Shown here piece after piece: positions 43,774 to 52,362 of a DNA stretch of 64,000 nt. Source of the DNA: Zhouia amylolytica (GTDB lineage: Bacteria > Bacteroidota > Bacteroidia > Flavobacteriales > Flavobacteriaceae); the NCBI RefSeq assembly GCF_900116365.1, contig NZ_FPAG01000002.1, forward strand, positions 423,341 to 487,340, in the 5' to 3' direction. The position numbers and the translations under genes were made by a program. The notes beneath the pieces were generated by a model that was not told the DNA's origin, made no database searches, and saw nothing but the letters and a program-made list of their open reading frames with translations. The stretch's first letter is position 1; each line of letters begins with the position of its first letter.

Positions 43774-44505
43774 ATGATCATCAATGAGATTTTATTTAGG
43801 AAGGTAATCTATTTAAGTGAATTTTTCGCTTTTATAACGGCATTGGTTACCTATAGGTACTATAAACACACCCCAAACAAAATATTCTTATTCTTTCTGT
43901 CTTACGTCTTATTGACAGAGTTTTTATCTGAGTTAATAAGTTATTTCTGGAAATACCCTGACTCTGAGGTGTATTCTTTTTTAAAAAATATAATTCCTAC
44001 CGTCTTTTTAAATACGGTACTTTGGCTGGGAGCTCTCTTTTCTATAATTTCATTTTATGTCTTTTTGATCTATTATCGTTACCTGATAAAGGATTTTAAG
44101 AAAAGAAAATTGATAGATGGTCTTGTGATTTTTTATACCATAGCAGTAGTATTGGATCATTTTTTTAATGCAGATGTGGTATTTAAAAAGTTTCTGGTTT
44201 ATCACAAAATAGTTGGCGTATTATCAGTAATGATATGTGTCGGAATGTATATGAAAGTACTATTTAATAGTAATAAACTATTCAGCTTCTATAAATTATT
44301 GTCTTTTTGGATTTCTATAGGATTGCTTTTTTTCAATGTAATGACCATCCCTATATTTATTTTTTCAAAACAATTAGAGTTTTCCAATACCATTTACTTG
44401 TTTATCCTTTCTCTATCATGTTTAGTGATGTACGGGTCCTTTACTATTGGCTTTATCATTAACGCCAGGGAAGAAAGAAATCTACGCAAACAGGCTGTAC
44501 GTTAA
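43774..44505 (+). CDS. Seven-helix membrane protein, paralogue 1
   Basis: A 243-residue membrane protein. The ATG at 43774 (MIINEILFRK) is preferred: an in-frame TTG at 43747 lies inside the preceding terminator hairpin. Seven hydrophobic segments are spaced as in bacterial seven-helix sensor domains. The C-terminus has the conserved block TIPIFIFSKQLEFSNTIYL...YGSFTIGFIINARE, shared with the proteins at 44556 and 45769. No catalytic motif. I propose a receptor-like sensor that feeds the downstream two-component pair; this is inference. Confidence 0.7.
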   Translation: MIINEILFRKVIYLSEFFAFITALVTYRYYKHTPNKIFLFFLSYVLLTEFLSELISYFWKYPDSEVYSFLKNIIPTVFLNTVLWLGALFSIISFYVFLIYYRYLIKDFKKRKLIDGLVIFYTIAVVLDHFFNADVVFKKFLVYHKIVGVLSVMICVGMYMKVLFNSNKLFSFYKLLSFWISIGLLFFNVMTIPIFIFSKQLEFSNTIYLFILSLSCLVMYGSFTIGFIINAREERNLRKQAVR

Positions 44506-44555
44506 CATTCTTAATTTTTATTCCTACCTTAGAAAAACGCCAATAGTAAACTAAG

Positions 44556-45257
44556 ATGGGGTTTTATTTCTACTTTCATAAAACAATTTTTGTGATCGTT
44601 TTATTAACGGCCATCATAGCTGCCTTGGAATATAAAACCATAAAAAACACCCCGAGCAATGTGTTTCTTCCATTTATTTGGTTTGTATTTGTAATTGAGG
44701 TAGTCCGAATGATTCCTACACTAAATGAAGCTTTTCCCGATAGTCATTTTATAGAAATAATAAAAAGAATACTACCTCCGTCCATAACCGAAAGTGGTGT
44801 GGTGGTTGGGAGCGTGTACTCTATAATTTCATTTTACTTTTACCTCTATTACTTCAAACGGGTTATACCCAAAGGAACCTATACTAAAAGATGGTATGTT
44901 CTTTTTGCACTTTATACCGTATTCGTGCTTATTAGCTTATTTAACTACAACGATCTTTTTAAAAATTGGCTGCAACCCCATATGTATGCCGGCGTTTTTT
45001 GCACCCTGGCAGCAATTTTTGCCTATATGCAAAACCTGCTGAGAACTGATCTTATTCTCAATTTTAAAACCGCCTTCTCATTCTGGTTCACCATGGGCGT
45101 TCTGTTCTTTAATTTAATAACCATTCCCATTTTTATATTTGCTGAGCAATTCAACTTTTCACAACCTTTTTATATCATCGTTTTAGTACTATCCTGCTAT
45201 GTAATGTATGGCTGTTTTATGGTAGGGTTGATCATTCAATCTGAACCTCACGAATAA
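44556..45257 (+). CDS. Seven-helix membrane protein, paralogue 2
   Basis: A 233-residue protein with about seven hydrophobic helices and the same terminal block as paralogue 1, TIPIFIFAEQFNFSQPFYI..., ending YGCFMVGLIIQ. The N-terminal region differs in sequence but keeps helix spacing. It starts 50 bases after paralogue 1. The pattern of duplicated receptor-like genes before a sensorless kinase is suggestive, but no function is proven. Confidence 0.7.
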   Translation: MGFYFYFHKTIFVIVLLTAIIAALEYKTIKNTPSNVFLPFIWFVFVIEVVRMIPTLNEAFPDSHFIEIIKRILPPSITESGVVVGSVYSIISFYFYLYYFKRVIPKGTYTKRWYVLFALYTVFVLISLFNYNDLFKNWLQPHMYAGVFCTLAAIFAYMQNLLRTDLILNFKTAFSFWFTMGVLFFNLITIPIFIFAEQFNFSQPFYIIVLVLSCYVMYGCFMVGLIIQSEPHE

Positions 45258-45286
45258 ATAACAGATTTTGTCAAAAAATACCCCGT

Positions 45287-45326
45287 AGAAAATTTAAACT
45301 AACAGTTTGAGCTATGAAAATTTTCT
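45287..45326 (+). repeat. Imperfect hairpin in front of the small-protein gene
   Basis: AGAAAATTT (45287-45295) and AAATTTTCT (45318-45326) form an inverted repeat; inside it AAACT (45296-45300) pairs with AGTTT (45304-45308). It may be a termination/attenuation structure or an operator; it has no T-run. Confidence 0.4.
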
Positions 45327-45362
45327 GTAGATTTGTTACGTATCTAATATAAATACCAGAAA

Positions 45363-45758
45363 ATGACTCAGAAACCTAAAAAATGCATTACTAAAGATAA
45401 TGCGAAAAAGCTTCAAAAAAATTACGTAGATAAAATTGAAAAAATTCTGAAAAAAGAGTTGGGTAAGCAGGAAGCCAGAGACTTTTGGTGGTCTGTTGAG
45501 GAGGTGGAAGAGTATATAGCCTATGTAAAAGCGGAGGCTGCTAAAAAAGGCTACGAAAACCTGGGGCTTCGTTTCTTTATGGGGAAATACGATGATGGTA
45601 CCAAAGATGGACAAACTACTATGTTTATGGCTCCTACGAAAAGAACGGATTCAGTTTCTCTAAAATCCACTGAGCCTGGTACTGGAGAAGATGAAACTAT
45701 AGAGGATATTGATCCGTATAATGATGGGTATGGGAAGATTCCTCCAACAGATTATTAA
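45363..45758 (+). CDS. Small soluble protein paralogous to the lipoprotein at 43095
   Basis: A 131-residue protein with no signal sequence. Its C-terminal half has WSVEEVEEYIAY, KKGYENLGLRFFMGKYDDGT and TTMFMAPTK, matching the pattern in the exported lipoprotein nearby. Start is the ATG at 45363. The gene sits just before membrane paralogue 3, as the lipoprotein sits before paralogue 1, so each membrane gene may have a dedicated partner. No function known. Confidence 0.65.
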   Translation: MTQKPKKCITKDNAKKLQKNYVDKIEKILKKELGKQEARDFWWSVEEVEEYIAYVKAEAAKKGYENLGLRFFMGKYDDGTKDGQTTMFMAPTKRTDSVSLKSTEPGTGEDETIEDIDPYNDGYGKIPPTDY

Positions 45759-45768
45759 AATTGAATAA

Positions 45769-46491
45769 TTGTTTTCAAATCCCTTTATTTTATTAATAAC
45801 CTTATTGCAGATTTCGGCAGCGGTTTTGAGTGTAATTAATTACAAATTACAGCGTTCAAAATCTAATAAGCTGCTTGCTGTATTTTTATGGGTAGTGGTA
45901 ATAATTGAATTATTAGCCATGATTCCTTATTACTTTTACTATTACCCTGAATTACATGTTTTTAAGTTATTATTGACAATAATAGATCAAAGGATATTGA
46001 AAAGCCCTATATGGCTGTTTAATGTTTTTAAACCTTTGTGGTATATGTTTTATCTTACCTATATCATTTTATTGATAAGTAAAATTAGGTTAAAATCTTG
46101 GGTTAGGTTATTATTAATAATTTTCACTATAATTTCATTACTTGAAATTGTAATGAAATGGAATCTACTTTTAAAAGAATGGCTCCCAATAACAAGGATT
46201 GTTGGAGCTATGCTTTTCTTTATCGCAGCCACTATGTATTATTTGGAAGTGCTGAATAGTAAAATAATACTGAATTTTCATAAAAAAATAGACTTTTGGG
46301 TGATTACTTCAGCATTGCTATATAACCTTTCTACTGTTCCCATATTTATATTTTCCAATCAATTGAACTTTTCACATCCGATTTATGATAATATTCTTCT
46401 TTTTTCAAACATAACCATTTATGGCTCATTGATCGTTGGCTTTCTTATCAACGCCAGGGTTCAAAAAGGGGAAAAAGCCCCTCTAAGCTAA
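45769..46491 (+). CDS. Seven-helix membrane protein, paralogue 3
   Basis: A 240-residue membrane protein starting at a TTG (45769), 10 bases after the small-protein gene. Aligning the N-terminal helices of all three paralogues supports this start; the next ATG would remove a helix. The terminal block TVPIFIFSNQLNFSHPIYDN...YGSLIVGFLINAR is the best conserved of the group. About seven helices, no enzymatic motif. Directly precedes the kinase gene with an 78-base gap. Confidence 0.65.
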   Translation: MFSNPFILLITLLQISAAVLSVINYKLQRSKSNKLLAVFLWVVVIIELLAMIPYYFYYYPELHVFKLLLTIIDQRILKSPIWLFNVFKPLWYMFYLTYIILLISKIRLKSWVRLLLIIFTIISLLEIVMKWNLLLKEWLPITRIVGAMLFFIAATMYYLEVLNSKIILNFHKKIDFWVITSALLYNLSTVPIFIFSNQLNFSHPIYDNILLFSNITIYGSLIVGFLINARVQKGEKAPLS

Positions 46492-46569
46492 TTTATTCCC
46501 TTGCGTTTTCTTTAGTAACTTTAAAAATGTATAAGTTTATAGTATAAATATTCCAGATTGTAGCTTTTA

Positions 46570-47367
46570 ATGGAAAACCAAAAAGAAATCATTAGCCTCA
46601 TTATCTATGTGAGTGTACTTATAGTTATTGTAATTGTTTTTGTAGTCTCTTTTTTTCTGGCCTATCAAAAACGTAAAACACAACTACTCATTGAAAAAGC
46701 AGAGCAAAAACGCTATTTCGATGAAGAATTAGCCCGTGCTCAAACCGAAATTCAAGAACAGGCTTTTAAAAACCTAAGCTGGGAATTACACGATAACATA
46801 GGCCAATTGTTATCAGTGGCGAAAATGCAAATGAATATGCTACAGGCAGATATCCCGGAAGACAAACAAAAGGCATTTGGTGAGGCTTCCAATGTATTGG
46901 GTGAGGGACTTAAAGAGCTTCGTCAGCTTTCGAGAACCCTAAATACTGATTATATTAGTAAGATAGGGCTGTTGGAGTCCCTGGAGACTGAAATCAAACG
47001 CTTTAAACGCCTCAACTTTCTTAAAATTGACTTTGATATCAAAGGAGATGAGGTTAAGATTAATAAGAAAGATGAAATCATTATTTTTAGAATATTCCAG
47101 GAATGCTTTTCTAATGTAGTGAAATATTCCAAAGCTTCTTTGCTAACCATCGTGGTGGAATACCTGCCTGATCATCTGAAAGTGACTGCCGTTGATAATG
47201 GTATCGGATTTGATCTGAAAAATGTAAAAGAAGGGGCCGGACTTACCAATATGAAACGCAGATCTGAATTAATAGGGGCTACGCTAAACATAGAAGCAGA
47301 AGAAAATAAAGGAGTTTCCGTAACCTTAACGTATCCATACGAACAAAAACTAAATAAAACCGCATAA
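46570..47367 (+). CDS. Sensor histidine kinase without a sensing domain
   Basis: A 265-residue kinase with one transmembrane helix (9-31) and no periplasmic domain, followed by a HisKA_3 dimerisation region with phospho-acceptor His74 (WELHDNIGQ) and the HATPase domain: NVVKYSKAS (N box), DNGIGFD and GAGLTNMKRR. Such kinases in Flavobacteriia are often found with separate sensor proteins. The two-base spacing to the response regulator shows they form one unit. Input is unknown; neighbouring seven-helix proteins are the candidates. Confidence 0.9.
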   Translation: MENQKEIISLIIYVSVLIVIVIVFVVSFFLAYQKRKTQLLIEKAEQKRYFDEELARAQTEIQEQAFKNLSWELHDNIGQLLSVAKMQMNMLQADIPEDKQKAFGEASNVLGEGLKELRQLSRTLNTDYISKIGLLESLETEIKRFKRLNFLKIDFDIKGDEVKINKKDEIIIFRIFQECFSNVVKYSKASLLTIVVEYLPDHLKVTAVDNGIGFDLKNVKEGAGLTNMKRRSELIGATLNIEAEENKGVSVTLTYPYEQKLNKTA

Positions 47368-47371
47368 CGTC

Positions 47372-48028
47372 ATGAAAAAGTACTCCATAGCCATAGTCGA
47401 CGATCACTTACTATTTGCGCAATCATTACAAACATTGGTTTCGTCCTTTGATAATTATGAGGTTATTTTTCACGCCGCTAACGGAAAGGATTTTATAGAG
47501 GTGCTCAATTCGAATGGACATGTTCCTGATATTGTTTTATTGGATATTAATATGCCTATTATGGATGGCGTGGAAACCATGGGGTGGCTTAAGGAAAACA
47601 TGCCCGAGCTAAAAGTGATAGCCCTCTCTATGGATGATACGGAAGACACGATTATTAAAATGCTTCGATTTGGAGCAAAGGGCTACCTGCTAAAGGATAT
47701 TCACCCAAATATCTTTAAACAAGCTTTGTCAGATGTGGTAGAAAAAGGATTTTACTTTTCAGATCGAATTACAAACACCTTGCTGGACACCCTCGACAAG
47801 AAAGAATCAGAGAAAGATCAGATCTATCTAAAAGACAGAGAAGTGGAGTTTCTAAAGTATGCATGCTCCGAAATGACTTATAAAGAAATTGCAAACGAAA
47901 TGTGTCTCTCTCCAAAAACCATTGATGGTTACAGAGAAAGCTTATTTGAAAAATTACAGGTAAAAAGCCGTATAGGTCTGGTCTTGTATGCTATAAAACA
48001 TGAGCTTATAGAAATGAATGATGAATAG
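47372..48028 (+). CDS. NarL/FixJ-family response regulator
   Basis: A 218-residue cytoplasmic regulator: receiver domain (4-120) with acidic pocket IVDDH, phospho-acceptor Asp58 (LLDINMP) and Lys108 (LLKDI), followed by a LuxR-type helix-turn-helix (about 150-210, LKDREVEFLKYACSEMTYKEIANEM and LSPKTIDGYRESL). It is the partner of the kinase 4 bases upstream. Target promoters are not identified; the ilv leader with its 11-base repeats lies immediately downstream, which need not be a coincidence. Confidence 0.92.
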   Translation: MKKYSIAIVDDHLLFAQSLQTLVSSFDNYEVIFHAANGKDFIEVLNSNGHVPDIVLLDINMPIMDGVETMGWLKENMPELKVIALSMDDTEDTIIKMLRFGAKGYLLKDIHPNIFKQALSDVVEKGFYFSDRITNTLLDTLDKKESEKDQIYLKDREVEFLKYACSEMTYKEIANEMCLSPKTIDGYRESLFEKLQVKSRIGLVLYAIKHELIEMNDE

Positions 48029-48390
48029 AAGTTATAAATCGATTTCCGCTATCGTGCGTGCTCAACTTCTCAGAATGAATACCAGAATTATTCACACCAA
48101 ATAGTTTCCTATACCCATTCGGGATATCTTTAATTGGCGTTGCAATAAATCGAGATCTGGTATTTGAATCTTATTAAAAGGTAAAATCAGCCTGCTTTTA
48201 TAGATCAATAAAGCTATTTTAAAGTATATCTTAAATGCTCTAGGCCCGGTGCTAAAGTATAGATACAGTATAGATAGAGTATGGTTAAAGTATGGTTTAT
48301 ATAGTTATTTGGCATTGCAGCATAAGTGCAGGAATAGAACACGTACTTTTATTGGTGAATCGCTTACCAAGTTTCCTGAAAACCTTAATA
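48029..48390. other. Gene-free region ahead of the ilv leader
   Basis: No coding frame I would accept (a 63-codon frame at 48249-48440 begins in the repeats and runs through the promoter). It contains four tandem 11-base repeats (see separate entry). No terminator for the regulator gene is obvious. Confidence 0.5.
48256..48299 (+). repeat. Four tandem 11-base repeats
   Basis: Units begin at 48256, 48267, 48278 and 48289: AGTATAGATAC, AGTATAGATAG, AGTATGGTTAA, AGTATGGTTTA. The spacing is one DNA turn, so equal faces are presented, as in tandem binding sites of a regulator. They lie about 100 bases upstream of the candidate ilv promoter. Function not proven. Confidence 0.6.
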
Positions 48391-48420
48391 TTTTGAAAAA
48401 AAATCAAAAGATACTTTTTT
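48391..48420 (+). promoter_or_regulatory. Candidate ilv leader promoter
   Basis: TTTTG (48391-48395), a 16-base spacer and TACTTTTTT (48412-48420) resemble a Bacteroidota promoter; the transcript would begin just before the first leader ORF. Confidence 0.35.
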
Positions 48421-48453
48421 TACCAAATAATTATAGATAATATTGCAGGGTAA

Positions 48454-48513
48454 ATGAAAAGAAATCTAATTAATATCATCGCTGTTGTCATTATTGTGAT
48501 TATTTCACAATGA
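48454..48513 (+). CDS. ilv leader peptide 1 (Ile/Val/Leu-rich)
   Basis: Nineteen-codon ORF, MKRNLINIIAVVIIVIISQ, ending in TGA; 11 of 19 residues are Ile, Val or Leu. It lies upstream of ilvD and is followed by a strong terminator hairpin (48541-48572). The end of the ORF itself can fold (TTGTGA 48494-48499 with TCACAA 48505-48510), which suits a pause structure. GGGGA right after the stop (48517-48521) can pair with TCCCC (48549-48553), a weak antiterminator. Function is inferred from composition and context. Confidence 0.8.
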   Translation: MKRNLINIIAVVIIVIISQ

Positions 48514-48540
48514 TAAGGGGATGGTATATCAATAATATTT

Positions 48541-48572
48541 AAAAGCCTTCCCCGAACGGAAGGCTTTTTTTA
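48541..48572 (+). terminator. ilv attenuator terminator 1
   Basis: AAAAGCCTTCC (48541-48551) pairs with GGAAGGCTTTT (48558-48568) around CCGAAC, followed by T-run. It lies 27 bases after leader ORF 1 ends, and there is no gene to terminate other than the leader, so attenuation is the natural reading. Confidence 0.85.
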
Positions 48573-48585
48573 TAGACTATATTAA

Positions 48586-48642
48586 ATGAAATTACAAAAC
48601 GTCATTATTAACATTATCGTCATTATTATCATTCCATGGTGA
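48586..48642 (+). CDS. ilv leader peptide 2 (Ile/Val/Leu-rich)
   Basis: Eighteen-codon ORF, MKLQNVIINIIVIIIIPW, with 11 Ile/Val/Leu residues and Pro-Trp just before the TGA. It begins 14 bases after terminator 1. The sequence TGATACAG (48645-48652), only 3 bases after the stop codon, is complementary (one U-G pair) to CTGTATCG (48680-48687), the 5' arm of terminator 2, exactly where a classical region-2 antiterminator should be. A ribosome at the stop would cover it. Very likely a second attenuator. Confidence 0.82.
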   Translation: MKLQNVIINIIVIIIIPW

Positions 48643-48644
48643 AC

Positions 48645-48652
48645 TGATACAG
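48645..48652 (+). promoter_or_regulatory. Antiterminator segment of ilv attenuator 2
   Basis: TGATACAG can pair with CTGTATCG at 48680-48687 (7 Watson-Crick pairs plus one wobble), which would break the terminator 2 stem. GATACAG is the same as the 3' arm of that stem (48695-48701). Confidence 0.7.
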
Positions 48653-48671
48653 ATGCTTTATGTTAATAATC

Positions 48672-48710
48672 AAAAAGACCTGTATCGACCAACCGATACA
48701 GGTCTTTTTA
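48672..48710 (+). terminator. ilv attenuator terminator 2
   Basis: AAAAAGACCTGTATCG (48672-48687) pairs perfectly with CGATACAGGTCTTTTT (48694-48709) around ACCAAC: a 16-pair stem ending in U-run. It lies 29 bases after leader ORF 2 and 174 bases before ilvD. Confidence 0.92.
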
Positions 48711-48883
48711 GTTAAAACAAATTTTTAAAGTTGAATATGATAAAAAATAACACATAAATAACTGTAAATCAATAACTTAAACTAATGTAAATGCATTTGA
48801 GTTTGAATGCTTAAACCAGAATAAAAAGAAAGAGAGTATTAATTCAAATAATTTAGCTGTTTAATAAGAATATTATAAGTAAA

Positions 48884-50563
48884 ATGTTAAATAAGTATAG
48901 TAAGCAAGTTACACAAGATCCGTCATTGCCAGCAGCACAGGCAATGTTACATGCAATCGGACTTACCGATGAAGATTTACAAAAACCTTTAATAGGGATT
49001 GCAAGTACAGGTTATGAAGGTAACCCTTGTAATATGCACCTTAATGATTTAGCCTTACATGTTAAGAAAGGAACGGAAAATGCCGGTCTGGTTGGGTTGA
49101 TCTTCAATACCATCGGGGTAAGTGATGGTATCTCAAACGGAACACCTGGGATGCGTTTCTCTTTACCATCAAGAGACATTATTGCTGATTCAATGGAAAC
49201 AGTAGTAGAGGCAATGAGTTATGATGGGATGGTAACTGTTGTAGGTTGCGATAAGAATATGCCCGGCGCCTTAATGGCGATGTTGCGTTTAAACAGACCT
49301 TCAGTGTTGGTGTATGGGGGTACAATCGCTTCGGGTTGTCATAACGGAAAGAAATTAGATATCATATCAGCCTTCGAAGCCTATGGACAGAAAGTTGCAG
49401 GAACGATAGATGAGGAAGAATATAAAGAGGTGGTTCATAAAGCTTGCCCTGGAGCAGGAGCATGTGGAGGAATGTACACCGCAAATACCATGGCCTCTGC
49501 CATAGAAGCCTTGGGGATGTCGTTACCATTTAACTCTTCTAACCCAGCCGTTAGTAGTGGAAACATTAAAGAGCAAGAATCGGTTAAAGCAGGAGAAGCA
49601 CTTCGATTACTATTGGAAAAGGATATCAAACCTTTAGATATCGTTACTAAAAAATCACTTGAAAATGCATTCAGATTAGTAACTGTTTTAGGAGGTTCAA
49701 CCAATGCCGTTCTTCACTTTTTAGCAATTGCAAAAGCAGCACAGGTTGATTTTACCCTAAAAGACTTTAAAGGTATTAGTGATAGCACTCCTTTGCTGGC
49801 CGACTTAAAGCCAAGTGGTAAATATTCTATGGAAGATCTACATGGAGTAGGAGGAATACCTGGTGTGTTAAAATACATGCTGGATAATGATATGCTACAT
49901 GGTGATTGCCTTACGGTAACAGGAAAAACCCTCGCTGAAAACTTGAAAGATGTACCAAATCTAATAGACGGACAAGATATTATTAAGCCACTTAATGAAC
50001 CGGTAAAAGATTCAGGTCACATTCGTATCCTTTTTGGAAACCTGGCCACAGAAGGAGCCGTAGCAAAGATTACCGGAAAAGAAGGCTTGTCTTTTAGAGG
50101 TACGGCAAATGTATTTGATGGTGAAGAAGCTGTAAATGAAGGTATCAAAACAGGACAAGTTAAAAAAGGAGATGTAGTGATCATCCGTTACGAAGGACCA
50201 AAAGGAGGACCAGGAATGCCGGAAATGTTAAAACCAACTTCGTCAATTATGGGAGCTGGATTAGGGAAAGATGTAGCCCTCATAACCGATGGTAGATTTT
50301 CTGGAGGTTCTCATGGTTTTGTGGTAGGACACGTTGCACCTGAAGCACAGGTGGGAGGTAATATAGCATTGGTTGAAAATGGAGATATTATCGCAATTGA
50401 TGCCGTAAATAATACCATCAATATAGAGATTTCTGAGGAGGAGCTTCAAAAAAGAAGAGCCAATTGGAAAGCACCGGAATTGAAATTTAAGAAAGGAGTA
50501 TTATATAAATATGCTAAAACTGTGTCATCGGCCTCTGAAGGATGCGTTACCGATGAATTTTAA
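48884..50563 (+). CDS. ilvD: Dihydroxy-acid dehydratase
   Basis: Third step of isoleucine/valine synthesis: dehydrates 2,3-dihydroxy-isovalerate and -methylvalerate with an iron-sulfur cluster. The 559-residue protein has cluster and family motifs GCDKNMPGA near 124, [12 protein letters not shown] near 189 and [19 protein letters not shown] near 470. It is the first structural gene behind the tandem leaders, 174 bases after the second terminator. The 58-base gap to ilvB contains no terminator. Confidence 0.96.
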   Translation: MLNKYSKQVTQDPSLPAAQAMLHAIGLTDEDLQKPLIGIASTGYEGNPCNMHLNDLALHVKKGTENAGLVGLIFNTIGVSDGISNGTPGMRFSLPSRDIIADSMETVVEAMSYDGMVTVVGCDKNMPGALMAMLRLNRPSVLVYGGTIASGCHNGKKLDIISAFEAYGQKVAGTIDEEEYKEVVHKACPGAGACGGMYTANTMASAIEALGMSLPFNSSNPAVSSGNIKEQESVKAGEALRLLLEKDIKPLDIVTKKSLENAFRLVTVLGGSTNAVLHFLAIAKAAQVDFTLKDFKGISDSTPLLADLKPSGKYSMEDLHGVGGIPGVLKYMLDNDMLHGDCLTVTGKTLAENLKDVPNLIDGQDIIKPLNEPVKDSGHIRILFGNLATEGAVAKITGKEGLSFRGTANVFDGEEAVNEGIKTGQVKKGDVVIIRYEGPKGGPGMPEMLKPTSSIMGAGLGKDVALITDGRFSGGSHGFVVGHVAPEAQVGGNIALVENGDIIAIDAVNNTINIEISEEELQKRRANWKAPELKFKKGVLYKYAKTVSSASEGCVTDEF

Positions 50564-50621
50564 ACAGTTGCTTTAGAAGCTTAAACATAACTTTTGTTTA
50601 AGATGTATTAACTGGAGTATT

Positions 50622-52355
50622 ATGGAAACAAAAACATTAACCAAAAAACAGGAAAAAAAGCAAACTACCATGAGGATAAGTGGTGCCGAAGCCGTTATAC
50701 ATTGTTTGTTGGCGGAAGGAGTAGACTTGGTTTATGGGTACCCGGGTGGTGCTATAATGCCAATTTATGATGAGTTGTACAAGTTTCAGGACAAACTACA
50801 TCATGTTTTAACACGTCATGAACAAGGAGCAACCCATGCTGCTCAAGGCTATGCTCGAGTTTCTGGAAAAGTAGGAGTTGCTATGGCAACCTCTGGACCA
50901 GGAGCCACTAATTTAGTTACTGGTATAGCGGATGCTCAAATCGATTCTACCCCAATGGTATGTATCACAGGGCAGGTGGCAAGCCACCTTTTGGGTTCTG
51001 ATGCCTTTCAGGAAACGGATATTGTTGGTATTTCAACGCCCGTGACCAAATGGAATCATCAGATTACAAAAGCTTCTGAAATTCCTGAAGTGATAGCCAA
51101 AGCTTTTTATATAGCTCGTTCTGGAAGACCAGGACCAGTATTAATCGATATTACCAAAAATGCTCAATTTGAAGAGTTTGATTTTAGTTACGAAAAATGT
51201 ACTGGAATCAGAAGCTATAATGCGAAACCTGAAATTGATAAATCAAGTGTACAGCAAGCAGCTGAATTAATCAATAGTGCTAAAAAACCTTTTATTGTTT
51301 GGGGACAGGGAATAATCCTCGGACAAGCGGAAGAAGAGTTAAAACAGCTTATTGAAAAAGCAGGAATACCGGCAGCCTCAACTATTCTTGGATTATCAGC
51401 GCTAGACTCAGATCATGAATTGAATACTGGAATGGTAGGTATGCATGGTAATTACGGACCGAATGTATTAACGAATGAGTGTGATGTGTTAATTGCTTTG
51501 GGAATGCGTTTTGACGATCGTGTTACCGGCGACCTGAATACTTATGCTAAACAAGCCAAAGTTGTACATTTTGAAATCGACCCGGCTGAGATCGATAAGA
51601 ATGTAAAAACAGATGTGGCCGTTTTAGGTGATGTGAAAGAATCGCTTCAAGAATTAATGCCTTTAATTAATAGTAATAAGCATGAGGCTTGGCATGAAGA
51701 GTTTAAAAAACGATATGCGGTTGAATTTGACAAGGTAATAAAGAACGATATTCATCCTGAAAAGGAAGGATTAACCATGGGGGAAGTAATTAACCAGGTT
51801 AATAGAGCTTCTAAACATGAAGCGGTTATTGTTACTGATGTAGGGCAACATCAAATGATAACCTGCCGTTATGCTAAATTCAATAAAACTAAAAGTAATA
51901 TAACTTCAGGTGGTTTAGGAACCATGGGATTTGCCCTTCCTGCAGCTATTGGTGCTAAAATGGGAGATCCGGATCGTGAAGTTGTCGCTGTAATAGGTGA
52001 TGGTGGTTATCAAATGACTATACAGGAATTGGGAACTATATTCCAGACGGGAGCTGCAGTAAAAATAGTAGTGTTGAATAATGATTTCTTAGGAATGGTT
52101 CGTCAATGGCAACAGTTGTTTTTCGATAGGAGATATGCTTCCACGGAAATGGTTAACCCTGACTTTGTGAAAATCGCTGAGGGATATCATATAAAGGCTA
52201 AAAGAGTTTCTAAAAGAGAAGATCTTGAAGCTGCAGTTCAAGAAATGATGGCCTCAAAAGAAGCATACTTTTTAGAAGTTAAAGTTGAAAAAGAAGATAA
52301 TGTATTCCCGATGATTCCAACAGGTTCGTCGGTGGCAGATATCAGATTAAGTTAA
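50622..52355 (+). CDS. ilvB: Acetolactate synthase large subunit
   Basis: Thiamine-diphosphate and FAD enzyme of 577 residues that makes acetolactate or acetohydroxybutyrate. The N-terminal YGYPGGAIMPIYDEL, RHEQGATHAAQGYARVSG and C-terminal GDGGYQMTIQELGTI with NNDFLGMVRQWQ identify it; catalytic Glu is in the RHEQG motif near residue 67. Starts with a short basic extension. Seven bases before ilvN. Confidence 0.96.
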   Translation: METKTLTKKQEKKQTTMRISGAEAVIHCLLAEGVDLVYGYPGGAIMPIYDELYKFQDKLHHVLTRHEQGATHAAQGYARVSGKVGVAMATSGPGATNLVTGIADAQIDSTPMVCITGQVASHLLGSDAFQETDIVGISTPVTKWNHQITKASEIPEVIAKAFYIARSGRPGPVLIDITKNAQFEEFDFSYEKCTGIRSYNAKPEIDKSSVQQAAELINSAKKPFIVWGQGIILGQAEEELKQLIEKAGIPAASTILGLSALDSDHELNTGMVGMHGNYGPNVLTNECDVLIALGMRFDDRVTGDLNTYAKQAKVVHFEIDPAEIDKNVKTDVAVLGDVKESLQELMPLINSNKHEAWHEEFKKRYAVEFDKVIKNDIHPEKEGLTMGEVINQVNRASKHEAVIVTDVGQHQMITCRYAKFNKTKSNITSGGLGTMGFALPAAIGAKMGDPDREVVAVIGDGGYQMTIQELGTIFQTGAAVKIVVLNNDFLGMVRQWQQLFFDRRYASTEMVNPDFVKIAEGYHIKAKRVSKREDLEAAVQEMMASKEAYFLEVKVEKEDNVFPMIPTGSSVADIRLS

Positions 52356-52362
52356 GATCGTC

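Noticed and set aside
48249-48440. A 63-codon frame ahead of the ilv leader
   Set aside because: It runs through the tandem repeats and the candidate promoter, has no family resemblance, and no initiation context.
48646-48701. GATACAG direct repeat as a mobile-element target duplication
   Set aside because: The two copies are the antiterminator and the terminator 3' arm, which explains the repeat; no element lies between them.
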